A stretch of DNA of 64,000 bases from Xanthomonas arboricola pv. populi (GTDB lineage Bacteria; Pseudomonadota; Gammaproteobacteria; Xanthomonadales; Xanthomonadaceae): positions 408,975-472,974 of the forward strand of contig NZ_MDEB01000002.1 in NCBI RefSeq assembly GCF_002939945.1, given 5' to 3'. How positions within the stretch are numbered: the stretch's first letter is position 1; the number at the start of each line of letters is the position of its first letter. Positions 7,961 to 16,138 of the stretch are shown piece by piece. The position numbers were made by a program, and so were the translations under genes. The notes beneath the pieces are model-generated. The model searched no databases. It was not told the origin of the DNA and worked only from the letters and a program-made list of their open reading frames with translations.

Positions 7961-8929
7961 TTATCCGGGCAGTTGCTCCAGCCGCATCCGCAACGCGTTC
8001 AGCGCCTGGATCAGGGGTGGGTGCACCGTCTGCGGAGAGATATCCTCGAAAGGCAGATCGAGCAGCAGCAGGTTGGCCGCCAGGGCCGGCATGCTCGGTG
8101 CGCCCAGGCCCAGCCAGCAATGTGCCGGCCCGTCGGCTTCCAGCGCGCCCAGCCAGGGCGGGATGCGCGCGGCAAGTGCGTCCAGCGTGCCATGCAGGCG
8201 TACCCGCGCCCGACACGGGAACGGCGACTCGCCGATTGCCTTGCGCAGGAGTTGCAGCGGCTCCTCCGGTAGTGCGCGAGCGGCGAACTGGGCGCCGGTG
8301 GCACTGGCCTGGTCGATCCGGTCGGCCCGCAAGGTCCGCCAGTCCTGACGTTCGCAGTCCCAGGCCAGCAGATACCAGCGCCGCCCATAGTTCACCAGCA
8401 ACGCCGGCTCGACGCAGCGCGTGAGCGACGCGCCGGAATGACGGCGATAGTCCAGACGCAGCGCGACCCGGTCGCGGCAGGCACTGGCCAGTTGCGCCAG
8501 CAACGCCGCATCCACCAAGGCACCAGCGTCCTCGGTGACCGGCAAACTGGCGGTGGCCGCATGCGCAGCGCTGGCACGCTGGCCGCTGCGCCGCGGCAAC
8601 AGCGGATCGAGCTTGAGTAGCACCCGCGCCGCCGCCGCATCCATGCCGCGTATCGCCGGAGCCGCTGCGCGCAGGGCAATCGCCACCGTCAGCGCCTCGT
8701 CTTCTTCGAACAACAGCGGCAGTGCGGCTGCACCCTGCCCCAGCTGGTAGCCACCACCGGCGCCGGGCACGGCATGCACCGGGTAGCCAAGCTCGCGCAG
8801 GCGCTCGACCGCGCGCCGCACGCTGCGCGGGTGCAGTTCCAGGCGCTCGGCCAGCGCCACGCCGGACCAGCTCCGGCCGCCTTGCAACAGCGCAAGCAGA
8901 CGCAACAGGCGGGCAGCGGTCGAAGCCAT
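7961..8929 (-). CDS. YafY-type transcriptional regulator (HTH + WYL domain)
   Basis: A 322-residue DNA-binding regulator. The N-terminal winged helix-turn-helix (RLLRLLALLQGGRSWSGVAL, then LAERLELHPRSVRRAVERLR) recognises DNA. The central and C-terminal part is a WYL ligand-sensing domain: GRRWYLLAWDCERQDWRTLR carries the W-Y-L core. I chose the ATG at 8929, since an upstream start at 8989 would run through the inverted repeat that is likely its operator. It is divergent from a glutathione transferase gene, so it probably regulates that gene and itself. The ligand is unknown; WYL domains in other proteins bind nucleic acids or small molecules. Confidence 0.88.
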   Translation of the reverse strand: MASTAARLLRLLALLQGGRSWSGVALAERLELHPRSVRRAVERLRELGYPVHAVPGAGGGYQLGQGAAALPLLFEEDEALTVAIALRAAAPAIRGMDAAAARVLLKLDPLLPRRSGQRASAAHAATASLPVTEDAGALVDAALLAQLASACRDRVALRLDYRRHSGASLTRCVEPALLVNYGRRWYLLAWDCERQDWRTLRADRIDQASATGAQFAARALPEEPLQLLRKAIGESPFPCRARVRLHGTLDALAARIPPWLGALEADGPAHCWLGLGAPSMPALAANLLLLDLPFEDISPQTVHPPLIQALNALRMRLEQLPG

Positions 8930-8940
8930 CGCGCTACCGT

Positions 8941-8965
8941 ATTGCGGACAGAAACTGTCCGCAAT
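8941..8965. promoter_or_regulatory. Perfect 11-bp inverted repeat, probable operator of the WYL regulator
   Basis: ATTGCGGACAG (8941-8951) and CTGTCCGCAAT (8955-8965) form a perfect palindrome with a 3-base AAA spacer. It lies 12 bases upstream of the regulator start (8929, minus strand) and 62 bases upstream of the GST start (9028, plus strand). The size and position are typical of a dimeric regulator's site in a divergent promoter. Assignment to the WYL protein is inference from adjacency. Confidence 0.75.
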
Positions 8966-9027
8966 GGCTGCGTAGGATGGCGCTGGCACCGCGGCCTATG
9001 CCTGCCGCATCCACCAAGGAACCTGCA

Positions 9028-9642
9028 ATGTCCGACCAGCGCCACATCACCCTGTTCCACAATCCCCGCTCGCGTTCGCGCGGCGTGCTGGTGCTGCTGG
9101 AAGAGCTCGGCGCCAGTTACGACCTGCAGATCGTCAATCTGGAAAAAGGCGAGCAGCTCGCACCCGAGTACCTGGCGATCAACCCCATGGGCAAGATTCC
9201 GGCGATCCGGCACGGCGACAGCGTGGTCACCGAACAGGGCGCGATCTACCAGTACCTGGCCGAGCTGTATCCGGAAGCCGGCCTGTCGCCGGCACCGGGC
9301 GATGCCGATCGCGGCGCCTACCTGCGCTGGCTGGCCTTCTACGGCTCGGCGTTCGAGCCGGCGATCATCGACCGCGCGATGAAACGCGACGCGCCGCCGC
9401 GCGCGATCTCCCCCTACGCCGACTGCGACACGGTGCTGCAGGTGATCGACGCGCAACTGGCCAAGGACGACTATCTATTGGGCCAGCGCTGCAGCGCGGC
9501 CGATGTGTTGTGGGGCGGCGCGCTGGGCTGGATGCTCGATTTCGGCCTGGTCGACCCGCCTGCCAGCACCCGCGCCTACATCGCCCGCATGGCCGACCGG
9601 CCGGCGTTTGCACGTGCCGAGGCGACCAACGCCAAGGCCTGA
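9028..9642 (+). CDS. Glutathione S-transferase family protein
   Basis: A 204-residue cytosolic GST. The thioredoxin-like N-terminal half reads [20 protein letters not shown] with an Arg/Ser-rich active-site loop (NPRSRSRG). The glutathione-binding segment is [20 protein letters not shown], where Ile-Pro supplies the cis-Pro and Glu-Gln mimics the usual Glu-Ser. The helical C-terminal half follows from about residue 88. These enzymes conjugate or isomerise electrophiles with glutathione; the substrate here is unknown. The gene is divergent from the WYL regulator and shares the palindrome at 8941-8965, suggesting ligand-controlled expression. Confidence 0.9.
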   Translation: MSDQRHITLFHNPRSRSRGVLVLLEELGASYDLQIVNLEKGEQLAPEYLAINPMGKIPAIRHGDSVVTEQGAIYQYLAELYPEAGLSPAPGDADRGAYLRWLAFYGSAFEPAIIDRAMKRDAPPRAISPYADCDTVLQVIDAQLAKDDYLLGQRCSAADVLWGGALGWMLDFGLVDPPASTRAYIARMADRPAFARAEATNAKA

Positions 9643-9712
9643 CCCAGGCGGACGGGCCCGACGCAAGCGGGTAAGCTGTGCGGCTATCTTCTACCCGCCT
9701 GGAATAAGCGCC

Positions 9713-11167
9713 ATGCCCGGGACATCCGTTTCCGACCTGTCCGCGGCCACCGCCGTGGACGCACCTGCCCTGTTGCCGCTGCCGGTGGCCCGCCCGTCGG
9801 CGCCTGCCGTGGTGCGCGGCAAGCTCTACATCAAGACCCACGGGTGCCAGATGAACGAGTACGACTCGGCCAAGATGGCCGACGTGCTCGCCGCCTCCGA
9901 GGGCCTGGAGCTGACCGACAATCCCGAAGACGCCGACGTGGTGCTGGTCAACACCTGCTCCATCCGCGAGAAGGCGCAGGAAAAGGTGTTCAGCCAGCTC
10001 GGCCGCTGGAAGGCACTGAAGGCCGGCGGCAAGCCGGTGATCATCGGAGTGGGCGGCTGCGTGGCTTCCCAGGAGGGCGAGGCCATCGTCAAGCGCGCGC
10101 CCTATGTGGATCTGGTGTTCGGCCCGCAGACCCTGCATCGCCTTCCGGAGCTGATCCGCGCGCGGCGCGAATCGGGCAAGTCGCAGGTGGACATCAGCTT
10201 TCCGGAAATCGAAAAGTTCGATCGCCTGCCCGAGCCGCGCGCCGATGGCCCGTCGGCATTCGTGTCGATCATGGAAGGCTGCTCCAAATACTGCTCGTTC
10301 TGCGTGGTGCCCTACACCCGTGGCGAAGAAGTCAGCCGGCCGTTCGAGGACGTACTGGTGGAAGTTGCGCAACTGGCTGCGCAGGGCGTGCGCGAGATCA
10401 ATCTGCTCGGCCAGAACGTCAACGCGTATCGCGGCGCGTATGGCGCCGATGCCGGCGACGCGGCGCAGTCCGCGGATCTGGGCTTGTTGATCCGCACCAT
10501 CGCGCAGATCGAGGGCATTGGCCGTATCCGTTTCACCACCTCGCACCCGCTGGAATTTTCCGACTCGCTGGTGGATGCGTACCGCGACGTGCCGCAGCTG
10601 GCCAATTATCTGCATCTGCCGGTGCAGGCCGGCAGCGACCGCATCCTGTCGGCGATGAAGCGTGGCTACACCGCGCTGGAATTCAAGTCCAAGATCCGCA
10701 AGCTGCGCGCGGTGCGCCCGGACATTTCGATCAGCTCGGACTTCATCGTCGGCTTTCCCGGCGAGACCGAAGCGGATTTCGAAAAGACCATGAAGCTGAT
10801 CGAGGACGTGGGCTTCGACCAGAGTTTCTCGTTCGTGTATTCGCGTCGTCCCGGCACCCCGGCCTCGGACCTGCAGGACGACACGCCGGAAGCCGTCAAG
10901 CAGGCGCGGCTTGCCCGCCTGCAGGCGCAGATCAATGCGCACGCCGCGCGTATTTCGCAGTCCATGGTCGGCAGCGTGCAACGGGTACTGGTGGAAGGCC
11001 CGTCGCGGCGCGATCCGAACGAATTGACCGGCAAGAGCGAGAACATGCGCCCGGTGAATTTCCCCGGCAACCCGCGCCTGATCGGACACTTCGTCGATGT
11101 GTTGATCACCGAGGCGATGAGTAATTCGCTGCGTGGTCTTATCCAGGTGGATGACAGCGCGAGCTGA
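9713..11167 (+). CDS. miaB: tRNA-2-methylthio-N6-dimethylallyladenosine synthase MiaB
   Basis: MiaB is a radical-SAM enzyme that adds the methylthio group to i6A37 of tRNAs reading UNN codons. The 484-residue protein has the N-terminal MTTase domain ([16 protein letters not shown] with the first cluster Cys; further Cys in [16 protein letters not shown] and GGCVASQEG). It also has the radical-SAM CxxxCxxC motif in [17 protein letters not shown], the barrel ([33 protein letters not shown]), and a C-terminal TRAM domain ([20 protein letters not shown]). The extra N-terminal 40 residues are Ala/Pro-rich. A terminator follows at 11176. It precedes phoH-ybeY-corC as in many gammaproteobacteria. 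Confidence 0.97.
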   Translation: MPGTSVSDLSAATAVDAPALLPLPVARPSAPAVVRGKLYIKTHGCQMNEYDSAKMADVLAASEGLELTDNPEDADVVLVNTCSIREKAQEKVFSQLGRWKALKAGGKPVIIGVGGCVASQEGEAIVKRAPYVDLVFGPQTLHRLPELIRARRESGKSQVDISFPEIEKFDRLPEPRADGPSAFVSIMEGCSKYCSFCVVPYTRGEEVSRPFEDVLVEVAQLAAQGVREINLLGQNVNAYRGAYGADAGDAAQSADLGLLIRTIAQIEGIGRIRFTTSHPLEFSDSLVDAYRDVPQLANYLHLPVQAGSDRILSAMKRGYTALEFKSKIRKLRAVRPDISISSDFIVGFPGETEADFEKTMKLIEDVGFDQSFSFVYSRRPGTPASDLQDDTPEAVKQARLARLQAQINAHAARISQSMVGSVQRVLVEGPSRRDPNELTGKSENMRPVNFPGNPRLIGHFVDVLITEAMSNSLRGLIQVDDSAS

Positions 11168-11175
11168 TGCGGCAC

Positions 11176-11201
11176 AGGCGCCGGCTTGCAGGGCGCCTTT
11201 T
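11176..11201 (+). terminator. Rho-independent terminator after miaB
   Basis: AGGCGCC (11176-11182) pairs with GGCGCCT (11192-11198) over a 9-base loop and runs into TTTT (11198-11201), nine bases after the miaB stop. The 7-bp all-GC stem plus T-tract is a good terminator, so phoH probably has its own promoter. Confidence 0.7.
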
Positions 11202-11259
11202 CATGCAGCGCTTGGTGGCTGGTTGGAGGATGCGTGTTGGTCGGTCGCAACGTTCGTGG

Positions 11260-11276
11260 TGTCACTACGAGTGACA
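11260..11276. promoter_or_regulatory. 7-bp inverted repeat TGTCACT/AGTGACA
   Basis: TGTCACT (11260-11266) and AGTGACA (11270-11276) form a perfect palindrome with a 3-base spacer in the miaB-phoH gap. It resembles a dimeric regulator site. The TGNCA-type half sites loosely recall Crp/Clp sites, but the spacing (3 rather than 6) does not fit. The role is unknown. Confidence 0.45.
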
Positions 11277-11346
11277 ACATCGACAGCGACTCGCCTCAGT
11301 ACGCAGCACGCACGCCGAGTGATCAAAATTTCACCACCTGCCTGCA

Positions 11347-11535
11347 ACGCCTTGCGGCACAAGGCGTCCGAGCAGTTACCCACAGGCTTTGCCGAATTCG
11401 ATCCACACCGCTTGTGGACAACCGCAACTGTAGTGGCGATTTTTTCGCCACCTCCCTGCCGGACCTTGTGCGAGTAGGCGCCACAATTTTTATCCACAGG
11501 TTAGTGATGCGTGACTCCACAGCGACTGTGGAAAA
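11347..11535. promoter_or_regulatory. DnaA-box-like cluster with hairpins in the miaB-phoH gap
   Basis: Four 9-mers match the DnaA box TTATCCACA with at most one mismatch. They are TTACCCACA at 11376-11384 (+), TTGTCCACA at 11413-11421 (read on -), a perfect TTATCCACA at 11490-11498 (+), and TTTTCCACA at 11527-11535 (read on -). They form two divergent pairs, each with a 37-base start-to-start distance. Two perfect stem-loops are interspersed: ACGCCTTG/CAAGGCGT (11347-11354/11360-11367) and GTGGCGA/TCGCCAC with a T5 loop (11433-11451). The palindrome TCCACAG/CTGTGGA lies at 11516-11532. The 502-base gap (11168-11669) has no convincing gene. DnaA titration or DnaA control of phoH is possible. 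Confidence 0.55.
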
Positions 11536-11669
11536 CCCGCGCACGCCGCCGGGTCCCGACCAGACCGGGTGATTGCATTGGCCGGGCGTGTTGGTGGGAT
11601 CACACGCTGCGCGCTACCCTCGTCTGCCGCCCAACCGACCAGCGCATGCGTGCGCGGTCCGATCCGACC

Positions 11670-12659
11670 ATGAACTCACCTGCACATCGCAACTTCACCC
11701 TGGAACCCGACGACACCGAGCGCCTGGCCAATCTGGCCGGCCCGTTCGACGCGCACCTGCGCCAGATCGAACTCAAGCTCGGCGTGGAGATCGCCAACCG
11801 CGGCAACATCTTCCGCGTCACCGGCCCGGAGCCGGCGATCACCGCCGCGCAGTCGCTGCTGACGGCCTTGTACGAGGAAGCCGCCGCCACCACGTTCGAC
11901 AACCACGCCATCCACCTGCGCCTGAACGATGCCAATGTCGAGCACGTGGCCGATCGTTCCTACGTGGCCCAGGACGTGGCGATCAAGGTCAAACGCGGCA
12001 CCGTGCGTGGCCGCGGCGCCAACCAGGCCAAGTACCTGCACGCGATCGCCACGCACGACATCAATTTCGGCATCGGCCCGGCCGGTACCGGCAAGACCTT
12101 CCTGGCCGTGGCCAGCGCAGTGGAAGCCTTGAACGAATCGCGCGTGCAGCGCCTGATCCTGGTGCGCCCGGCGGTGGAAGCCGGCGAGAAGCTGGGCTTC
12201 CTGCCCGGCGATCTCAGCCAGAAGGTGGACCCGTACCTGCGCCCGCTCTACGACGCGCTGTACGAAATGCTGGGCGTGGAAAAAGTGGTCAAGCTGCTGG
12301 AAAAGAACGTCATCGAGATCGCGCCGCTGGCCTATATGCGCGGCCGCACGCTCAACGATGCCTACGTGATCCTGGACGAGGCGCAGAACACCACCATCGA
12401 GCAGATGAAGATGTTCCTGACCCGCCTGGGTTTCGGCTCCACCGCGGTGGTCACCGGCGACCTGACCCAGATCGACCTGCCCAAGCACGTCAAGTCCGGC
12501 CTGCGCGATGCGATCGAGGTGCTGCGCGATGTGGACGGCGCCAGCTTCACCTTCTTCGAAGCGCGCGACGTGGTGCGCCACCCGCTGGTGCAGCGCATCG
12601 TCACGGCGTATGAAAAGCGCGATCAGCAGGACGCTGCCGCCACCAAACCGGCTGAGTGA
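11670..12659 (+). CDS. ybeZ: PhoH-like ATPase (YbeZ)
   Basis: A 329-residue PhoH-family P-loop ATPase that works with YbeY in ribosome and RNA maintenance. The N-terminal KH-like segment (LKLGVEIANRGNIFRVTGPE) precedes the ATPase domain with Walker A GPAGTGKTFLAVA (near residue 135), RPAVEAGEKLGFLPGDL, and the DEAQN Walker B (VILDEAQNTTIEQMKMFLTR). Then comes VTGDLTQIDLP. I chose the ATG at 11670; an in-frame ATG at 11646 (MRARSDPT...) adds eight residues and is possible. It is followed by ybeY, a small exported-protein gene, corC and a DUF4105 gene, paralleling ybeZ-ybeY-ybeX-lnt in E. coli. Confidence 0.94.
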   Translation: MNSPAHRNFTLEPDDTERLANLAGPFDAHLRQIELKLGVEIANRGNIFRVTGPEPAITAAQSLLTALYEEAAATTFDNHAIHLRLNDANVEHVADRSYVAQDVAIKVKRGTVRGRGANQAKYLHAIATHDINFGIGPAGTGKTFLAVASAVEALNESRVQRLILVRPAVEAGEKLGFLPGDLSQKVDPYLRPLYDALYEMLGVEKVVKLLEKNVIEIAPLAYMRGRTLNDAYVILDEAQNTTIEQMKMFLTRLGFGSTAVVTGDLTQIDLPKHVKSGLRDAIEVLRDVDGASFTFFEARDVVRHPLVQRIVTAYEKRDQQDAAATKPAE

Positions 12660-12875
12660 AGGCAGCTTGCCGGCATTGTGGTGGCAGGCGAGTCAGTTGC
12701 GGTGGCCATAAACCGCGACAATCCGACATCGTTTCAAGGTTGAATTCCGGCATTACAATCGCGGCTGCAGACGTGGCCCGACCGGCAGTACGGGCTACCG
12801 CATTGCCGAGGGGTCCGAGGTGATCCCGCCGATCATCTGCTCCCATCGAATCACTCTTGTTCAGGAACTCTCGCC

Positions 12876-13361
12876 ATGACCCGTGGACCTGTCCGCCTCG
12901 ACGTCGCTGTCAGTTATGCGCTGCCGCGCGCCGGTCTGCCGTCGGCGGTGAGTTTTCGCAAATGGGTGGCGGCCGCGCTGAAGGGACGCATCCGCGAGGC
13001 CGATCTGGCGGTGCGGATTGTCGATGAGAAGGAAGGCTGCTCGCTCAACCACCATTACCGTGGCAAGGATTACGCCACCAATGTGCTGAGCTTCCCGGCC
13101 GAGCTGCCCGAAGGCCTGCCCAAGGGCATCAAGATGCCGCTGCTCGGCGATCTGGTGATCTGCGCGCCGGTGGTGGCGCGCGAGGCCGCCGAACAAGGCA
13201 AGTCGCTGGCCGCGCATTACGCCCATCTGACCGTGCACGGCGCCTTGCACCTGCTCGGTTGGGACCACGAGGACGACAAGGAGGCCGACGCGATGGAGCA
13301 ACTCGAACGCGACATCCTTGCCGATCTCGGCATCGACGATCCGTATGCGGGAGAGCGCTGA
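12876..13361 (+). CDS. ybeY: rRNA maturation factor / endoribonuclease YbeY
   Basis: YbeY is a zinc-dependent RNase needed for 16S rRNA 3'-end maturation and 70S quality control. The 161-residue protein contains [19 protein letters not shown] and the metal-binding [14 protein letters not shown], which supplies the H-x3-H-x5-H triad near residues 125-135. The conserved Arg is in [19 protein letters not shown]. The stop overlaps the next gene's ATG by one base (TGATG). The 216 bases between phoH and ybeY contain a TACAAT -10-like hexamer at 12754-12759, so a separate promoter is possible. Confidence 0.96.
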   Translation: MTRGPVRLDVAVSYALPRAGLPSAVSFRKWVAAALKGRIREADLAVRIVDEKEGCSLNHHYRGKDYATNVLSFPAELPEGLPKGIKMPLLGDLVICAPVVAREAAEQGKSLAAHYAHLTVHGALHLLGWDHEDDKEADAMEQLERDILADLGIDDPYAGER

Positions 13362-13879
13362 TGCGGGCCTGCATGGCCACCGCGTTGCTGTGGCTGGCTT
13401 CCTCCAGCGCCTGGGCGCAGGCCCTGCCGGCACGCCCCGACCTGCCGGCCCTGATCGAATGCCGCCAACGCATCGGCGACTTCAACGCGCTGGCACCGGT
13501 GCTGGCCGACCCGCTCAAGGCGGTCGCGCTGGGCTGGACCCCGCTGGAACAGGCCAACCTGTTCATGACCGAGTACACGCTCAACACGCCGATCAGCGTG
13601 TTCGGCCACAGCACCACCCACATCGCGTTCTCCGGCGCCAGCGTCATGGCGCTGCTGGACCTGCCCGACCCGCGCCCGCTGGCCAAACGGCTGAACCTGG
13701 AACTGGGCGTGGATAACGCCGACAAGGTCATGTACGGCCGCGAGCTGGTCAGCGAAGACACCACCAACCCCAAGACCGGCGAGGCGATGATCGAATCGAT
13801 CGTACTCAGCGTCTCCAACGTGAAGTCGCATCCGGGCAAGACCGTGGTCGGCTGCGGCTACAGCCTGGACCTGCCCTGA
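13361..13879 (+). CDS. Exported protein of unknown function coupled to ybeY
   Basis: A 172-residue protein with a cleavable signal peptide (MATALLWLASSSAWAQA, about residues 5-21) and a mature domain I do not recognise. Two cysteines remain after cleavage (IECRQRI near residue 35 and VVGCGYSL near 167), positioned for a disulfide in the periplasm. The stretch HSTTHIAFSGASVMALLDLP and the ending GKTVVGCGYSLDLP are distinctive. The start overlaps the ybeY stop by one base, so it is translated with ybeY. Its placement between ybeY and corC is unusual relative to the E. coli order. I cannot assign a function. Confidence 0.85.
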   Translation: MRACMATALLWLASSSAWAQALPARPDLPALIECRQRIGDFNALAPVLADPLKAVALGWTPLEQANLFMTEYTLNTPISVFGHSTTHIAFSGASVMALLDLPDPRPLAKRLNLELGVDNADKVMYGRELVSEDTTNPKTGEAMIESIVLSVSNVKSHPGKTVVGCGYSLDLP

Positions 13880-13977
13880 GGCGCAGCGTCCCGCCCCGCC
13901 CCGTCCACAGCGCCTTAGCGGCTTCCTGTTAGACTGATCGCTATCGCCTGGTTTGCCGGGTGCCGTTCCCCGTCACG

Positions 13978-14856
13978 ATGTCCGAAGACGACAGTAGCCA
14001 ACCCCAAGAAACACCCGAAAAACGCCGTAGCTGGCTCGAGCGCCTGAGCGCGGCCTTCTCTGGCGAACCCCACACACGCGACGAACTGGTCGCGTTGCTG
14101 CGGACCGCCGAACAGGACGGTCTGATCGCCGCAGATACCTTGCGGATGATGGAAGGCGCGATCTCCGTATCCGAGCTCACCGTGGGCGATGTGATGATCT
14201 CGCGCTCGCAGATGGTCTCGCTGCCGGTGGAGGCGCGTTTCATCGACCTGATGAAGCAGGTGGTGGAATCCGGCCATTCGCGCTTCCCGGTGCACGGTGA
14301 GAACAAGGACGAAGTGCTCGGCATCCTGCTGGCCAAGGACTTGTTGCGCGGCGTGGTGGCCGACAACGGTCCCGGCAACGTGCGCGAACTGCTGCGCCCG
14401 GCGGTGCTGATCCCCGAGTCCAAGAAGCTCAACGTCCTGCTCAAGGAATTCCGGCTGTCGCGCAACCACATGGCGATCGTGGTGGACGAGTACGGTGGCG
14501 TCGCCGGTCTGGTCACCATCGAAGACGTGCTGGAGCAGATCGTCGGCCAGATCGACGACGAGCACGACGATGCGGAAGAAGAGAATTCGCTGATCGCGAT
14601 CCAGGCCGACGGCCGCTATGTGGTCGATGCGCTGACGCCGATCGAAGACTTCAACGAGCGCTTTGGTGCCGACTTCCCCGATGACGAATACGACACCGTC
14701 GGCGGCCTGGTCACCGATGCGATCGGGCATCTGCCGGAAACCGGCGAAGAGCTGACGCTGGGGCGCTTTGCGTTCCGTGTGGCCAAGGCCGATGCGCGGC
14801 GCGTGCACGCCTTCCATGTGACCATTCTGCCGCCAGACCCGCAGGACGACGCTTGA
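13978..14856 (+). CDS. corC: CorC/YbeX-type CBS-domain protein (magnesium/cobalt homeostasis)
   Basis: A 292-residue cytosolic protein with two CBS domains and a C-terminal CorC_HlyC domain, and no membrane segments. The N-terminus LERLSAAFSGEPHTRDELVA is followed by MEGAISVSELTVGDVMISRS, the CBS pair (SRFPVHGENKDEVLGILLAK; NHMAIVVDEYGGVAGLVTIE), and the transporter-associated domain (IQADGRYVVDALTPIEDFNE; GGLVTDAIGHLPETGEEL). Homologues are implicated in magnesium/cobalt efflux and, as YbeX, in ribosome function. I chose the ATG at 13978. The last four bases overlap the TTG start of the DUF4105 gene (TTGA). Confidence 0.94.
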   Translation: MSEDDSSQPQETPEKRRSWLERLSAAFSGEPHTRDELVALLRTAEQDGLIAADTLRMMEGAISVSELTVGDVMISRSQMVSLPVEARFIDLMKQVVESGHSRFPVHGENKDEVLGILLAKDLLRGVVADNGPGNVRELLRPAVLIPESKKLNVLLKEFRLSRNHMAIVVDEYGGVAGLVTIEDVLEQIVGQIDDEHDDAEEENSLIAIQADGRYVVDALTPIEDFNERFGADFPDDEYDTVGGLVTDAIGHLPETGEELTLGRFAFRVAKADARRVHAFHVTILPPDPQDDA

Positions 14857-16124
14857 ACCTTTCGTACCGCGTGACTGCTGCAGCGCCAGGCCGCGGCAGC
14901 ATCCGGCGCTGGGCGGCGGCGTGTCTGCTGCTGTTGCTGGCCCTGCTGGTGGCGCCTGGCGCCATTGCTCAGATCGCAGATCAGGCGGCCGCACAACCCG
15001 CTGCGTCCGCACCGCGGGTCGGCGTGGTCACCATGCAGCCGGGCGAGGTGTTCTTCGAGCGCTTCGGCCACGATGCCATCGTGGTGGTCGATCCCGTCAC
15101 CGGGCAGGCCACCTCGTACAACTTCGGCTTCTTCGACCCAAGCGAGCCGGATTTCGTCCCGCGTTTTGCGCGCGGCGAGATGATGTACTACCTGGTCGCG
15201 TTGCCGCTGGAGGAAGACCTGCAGCAATACCGCGCGGTCGGCCGCGGCGTCAGCATCCAGTGGCTGGATCTGCCACCGGAACAGGCGCGCGCCCTGGCTG
15301 ACGGGTTGGCCATCCGCAGCCGGCCCGAGAACGCGCGCTATCACTACGATTATTTCGTGGCCAACTGTGCCACGATGGTCCGCGACACGCTGGACCGCGC
15401 AATGGGTGGTGCGTTGAAATCGCAACTGGCCGGGCGCTCGCGCGGCAATACCTTCCGCAGCGAAGCGGTACGCCTGGCCTCCCCTGCGCCGTGGATGTGG
15501 CTGGGCTTCGACCTGGGACTGGGGCCGTACGCGGACCGCCCGTTGTCGCGCTGGGAAGAAGCGTTCGTGCCGATGCGTCTGGCCGACAGCCTGACCCAGG
15601 TGCACAACAGCGCCGGCCGCCCGTTGGTGCAGTCCACGCAGGTCCTGCTGCCGCATCGCATCGCACCGGAGCCGGCCGAACAGCAACGGCATTGGTGGCC
15701 ATGGTTGCTGACCGGGCTGATCGTCGCTGCCGGCGTGCTGGCGCTCGGTCGCCGGCAACGCGTGCTGGCCGCCTTCGCCCTGCCGTACTGGCTGCTGTGC
15801 GCGATCGGCGGCGGCTTGCTGGTGTATCTGTGGGGCTTCACCGTGCATCAGTCGGCCTGGGCCAATCGCAACCTGTTGCTGGTCAACCCGCTGTGCGTGC
15901 TGCTGTTGGTCGGCGGCATCGCAGTGCTGCGCGGGCGCCGGCCCGGACGCTGGTTCGACGTGGTGCGCTGGGTTGTCGCCGCCTCGGCACTGCTGGCCTT
16001 GCTGATCCATTGGCTGTCGTTCCAGGCACAGGGCAACCTGCAATGGGTGCTGCTGCTGTTGCCGATCCACACCGCGCTCGCCATCGCGTTGCGGCGGCGT
16101 GACTTGTCCGTGCGCACGCGCTGA
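14853..16124 (+). CDS. DUF4105 / Lnb-like membrane protein with papain-like periplasmic domain
   Basis: A 423-residue protein starting at a TTG that overlaps the corC stop (TTGA). After an N-terminal membrane segment (AACLLLLLALLVAPGAIAQI) comes a periplasmic domain with a conserved His near residue 73 (FERFGHDAIVVVDP) and Cys near 172 (YFVANCATMVRDTLDRA). These are the hallmarks of the DUF4105 family (Lnb N-terminal domain). Four to five hydrophobic helices follow from about residue 285. Lnb proteins of Bacteroides N-acylate lipoproteins, the job Lnt does in E. coli. In E. coli, lnt directly follows ybeX; this gene takes that slot. Function as a lipoprotein N-acyltransferase is inference. 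Confidence 0.85.
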   Translation: MNLSYRVTAAAPGRGSIRRWAAACLLLLLALLVAPGAIAQIADQAAAQPAASAPRVGVVTMQPGEVFFERFGHDAIVVVDPVTGQATSYNFGFFDPSEPDFVPRFARGEMMYYLVALPLEEDLQQYRAVGRGVSIQWLDLPPEQARALADGLAIRSRPENARYHYDYFVANCATMVRDTLDRAMGGALKSQLAGRSRGNTFRSEAVRLASPAPWMWLGFDLGLGPYADRPLSRWEEAFVPMRLADSLTQVHNSAGRPLVQSTQVLLPHRIAPEPAEQQRHWWPWLLTGLIVAAGVLALGRRQRVLAAFALPYWLLCAIGGGLLVYLWGFTVHQSAWANRNLLLVNPLCVLLLVGGIAVLRGRRPGRWFDVVRWVVAASALLALLIHWLSFQAQGNLQWVLLLLPIHTALAIALRRRDLSVRTR

Positions 16125-16138
16125 TCCAGGATGCGTCC

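Noticed and set aside
11413..11421. Whether the DnaA-box-like cluster is the chromosomal origin.
   Set aside because: No dnaA, rpmH, dnaN or gyrB gene lies nearby, and the AT-rich unwinding tract is small. The region is kept only as a candidate DnaA-binding region.
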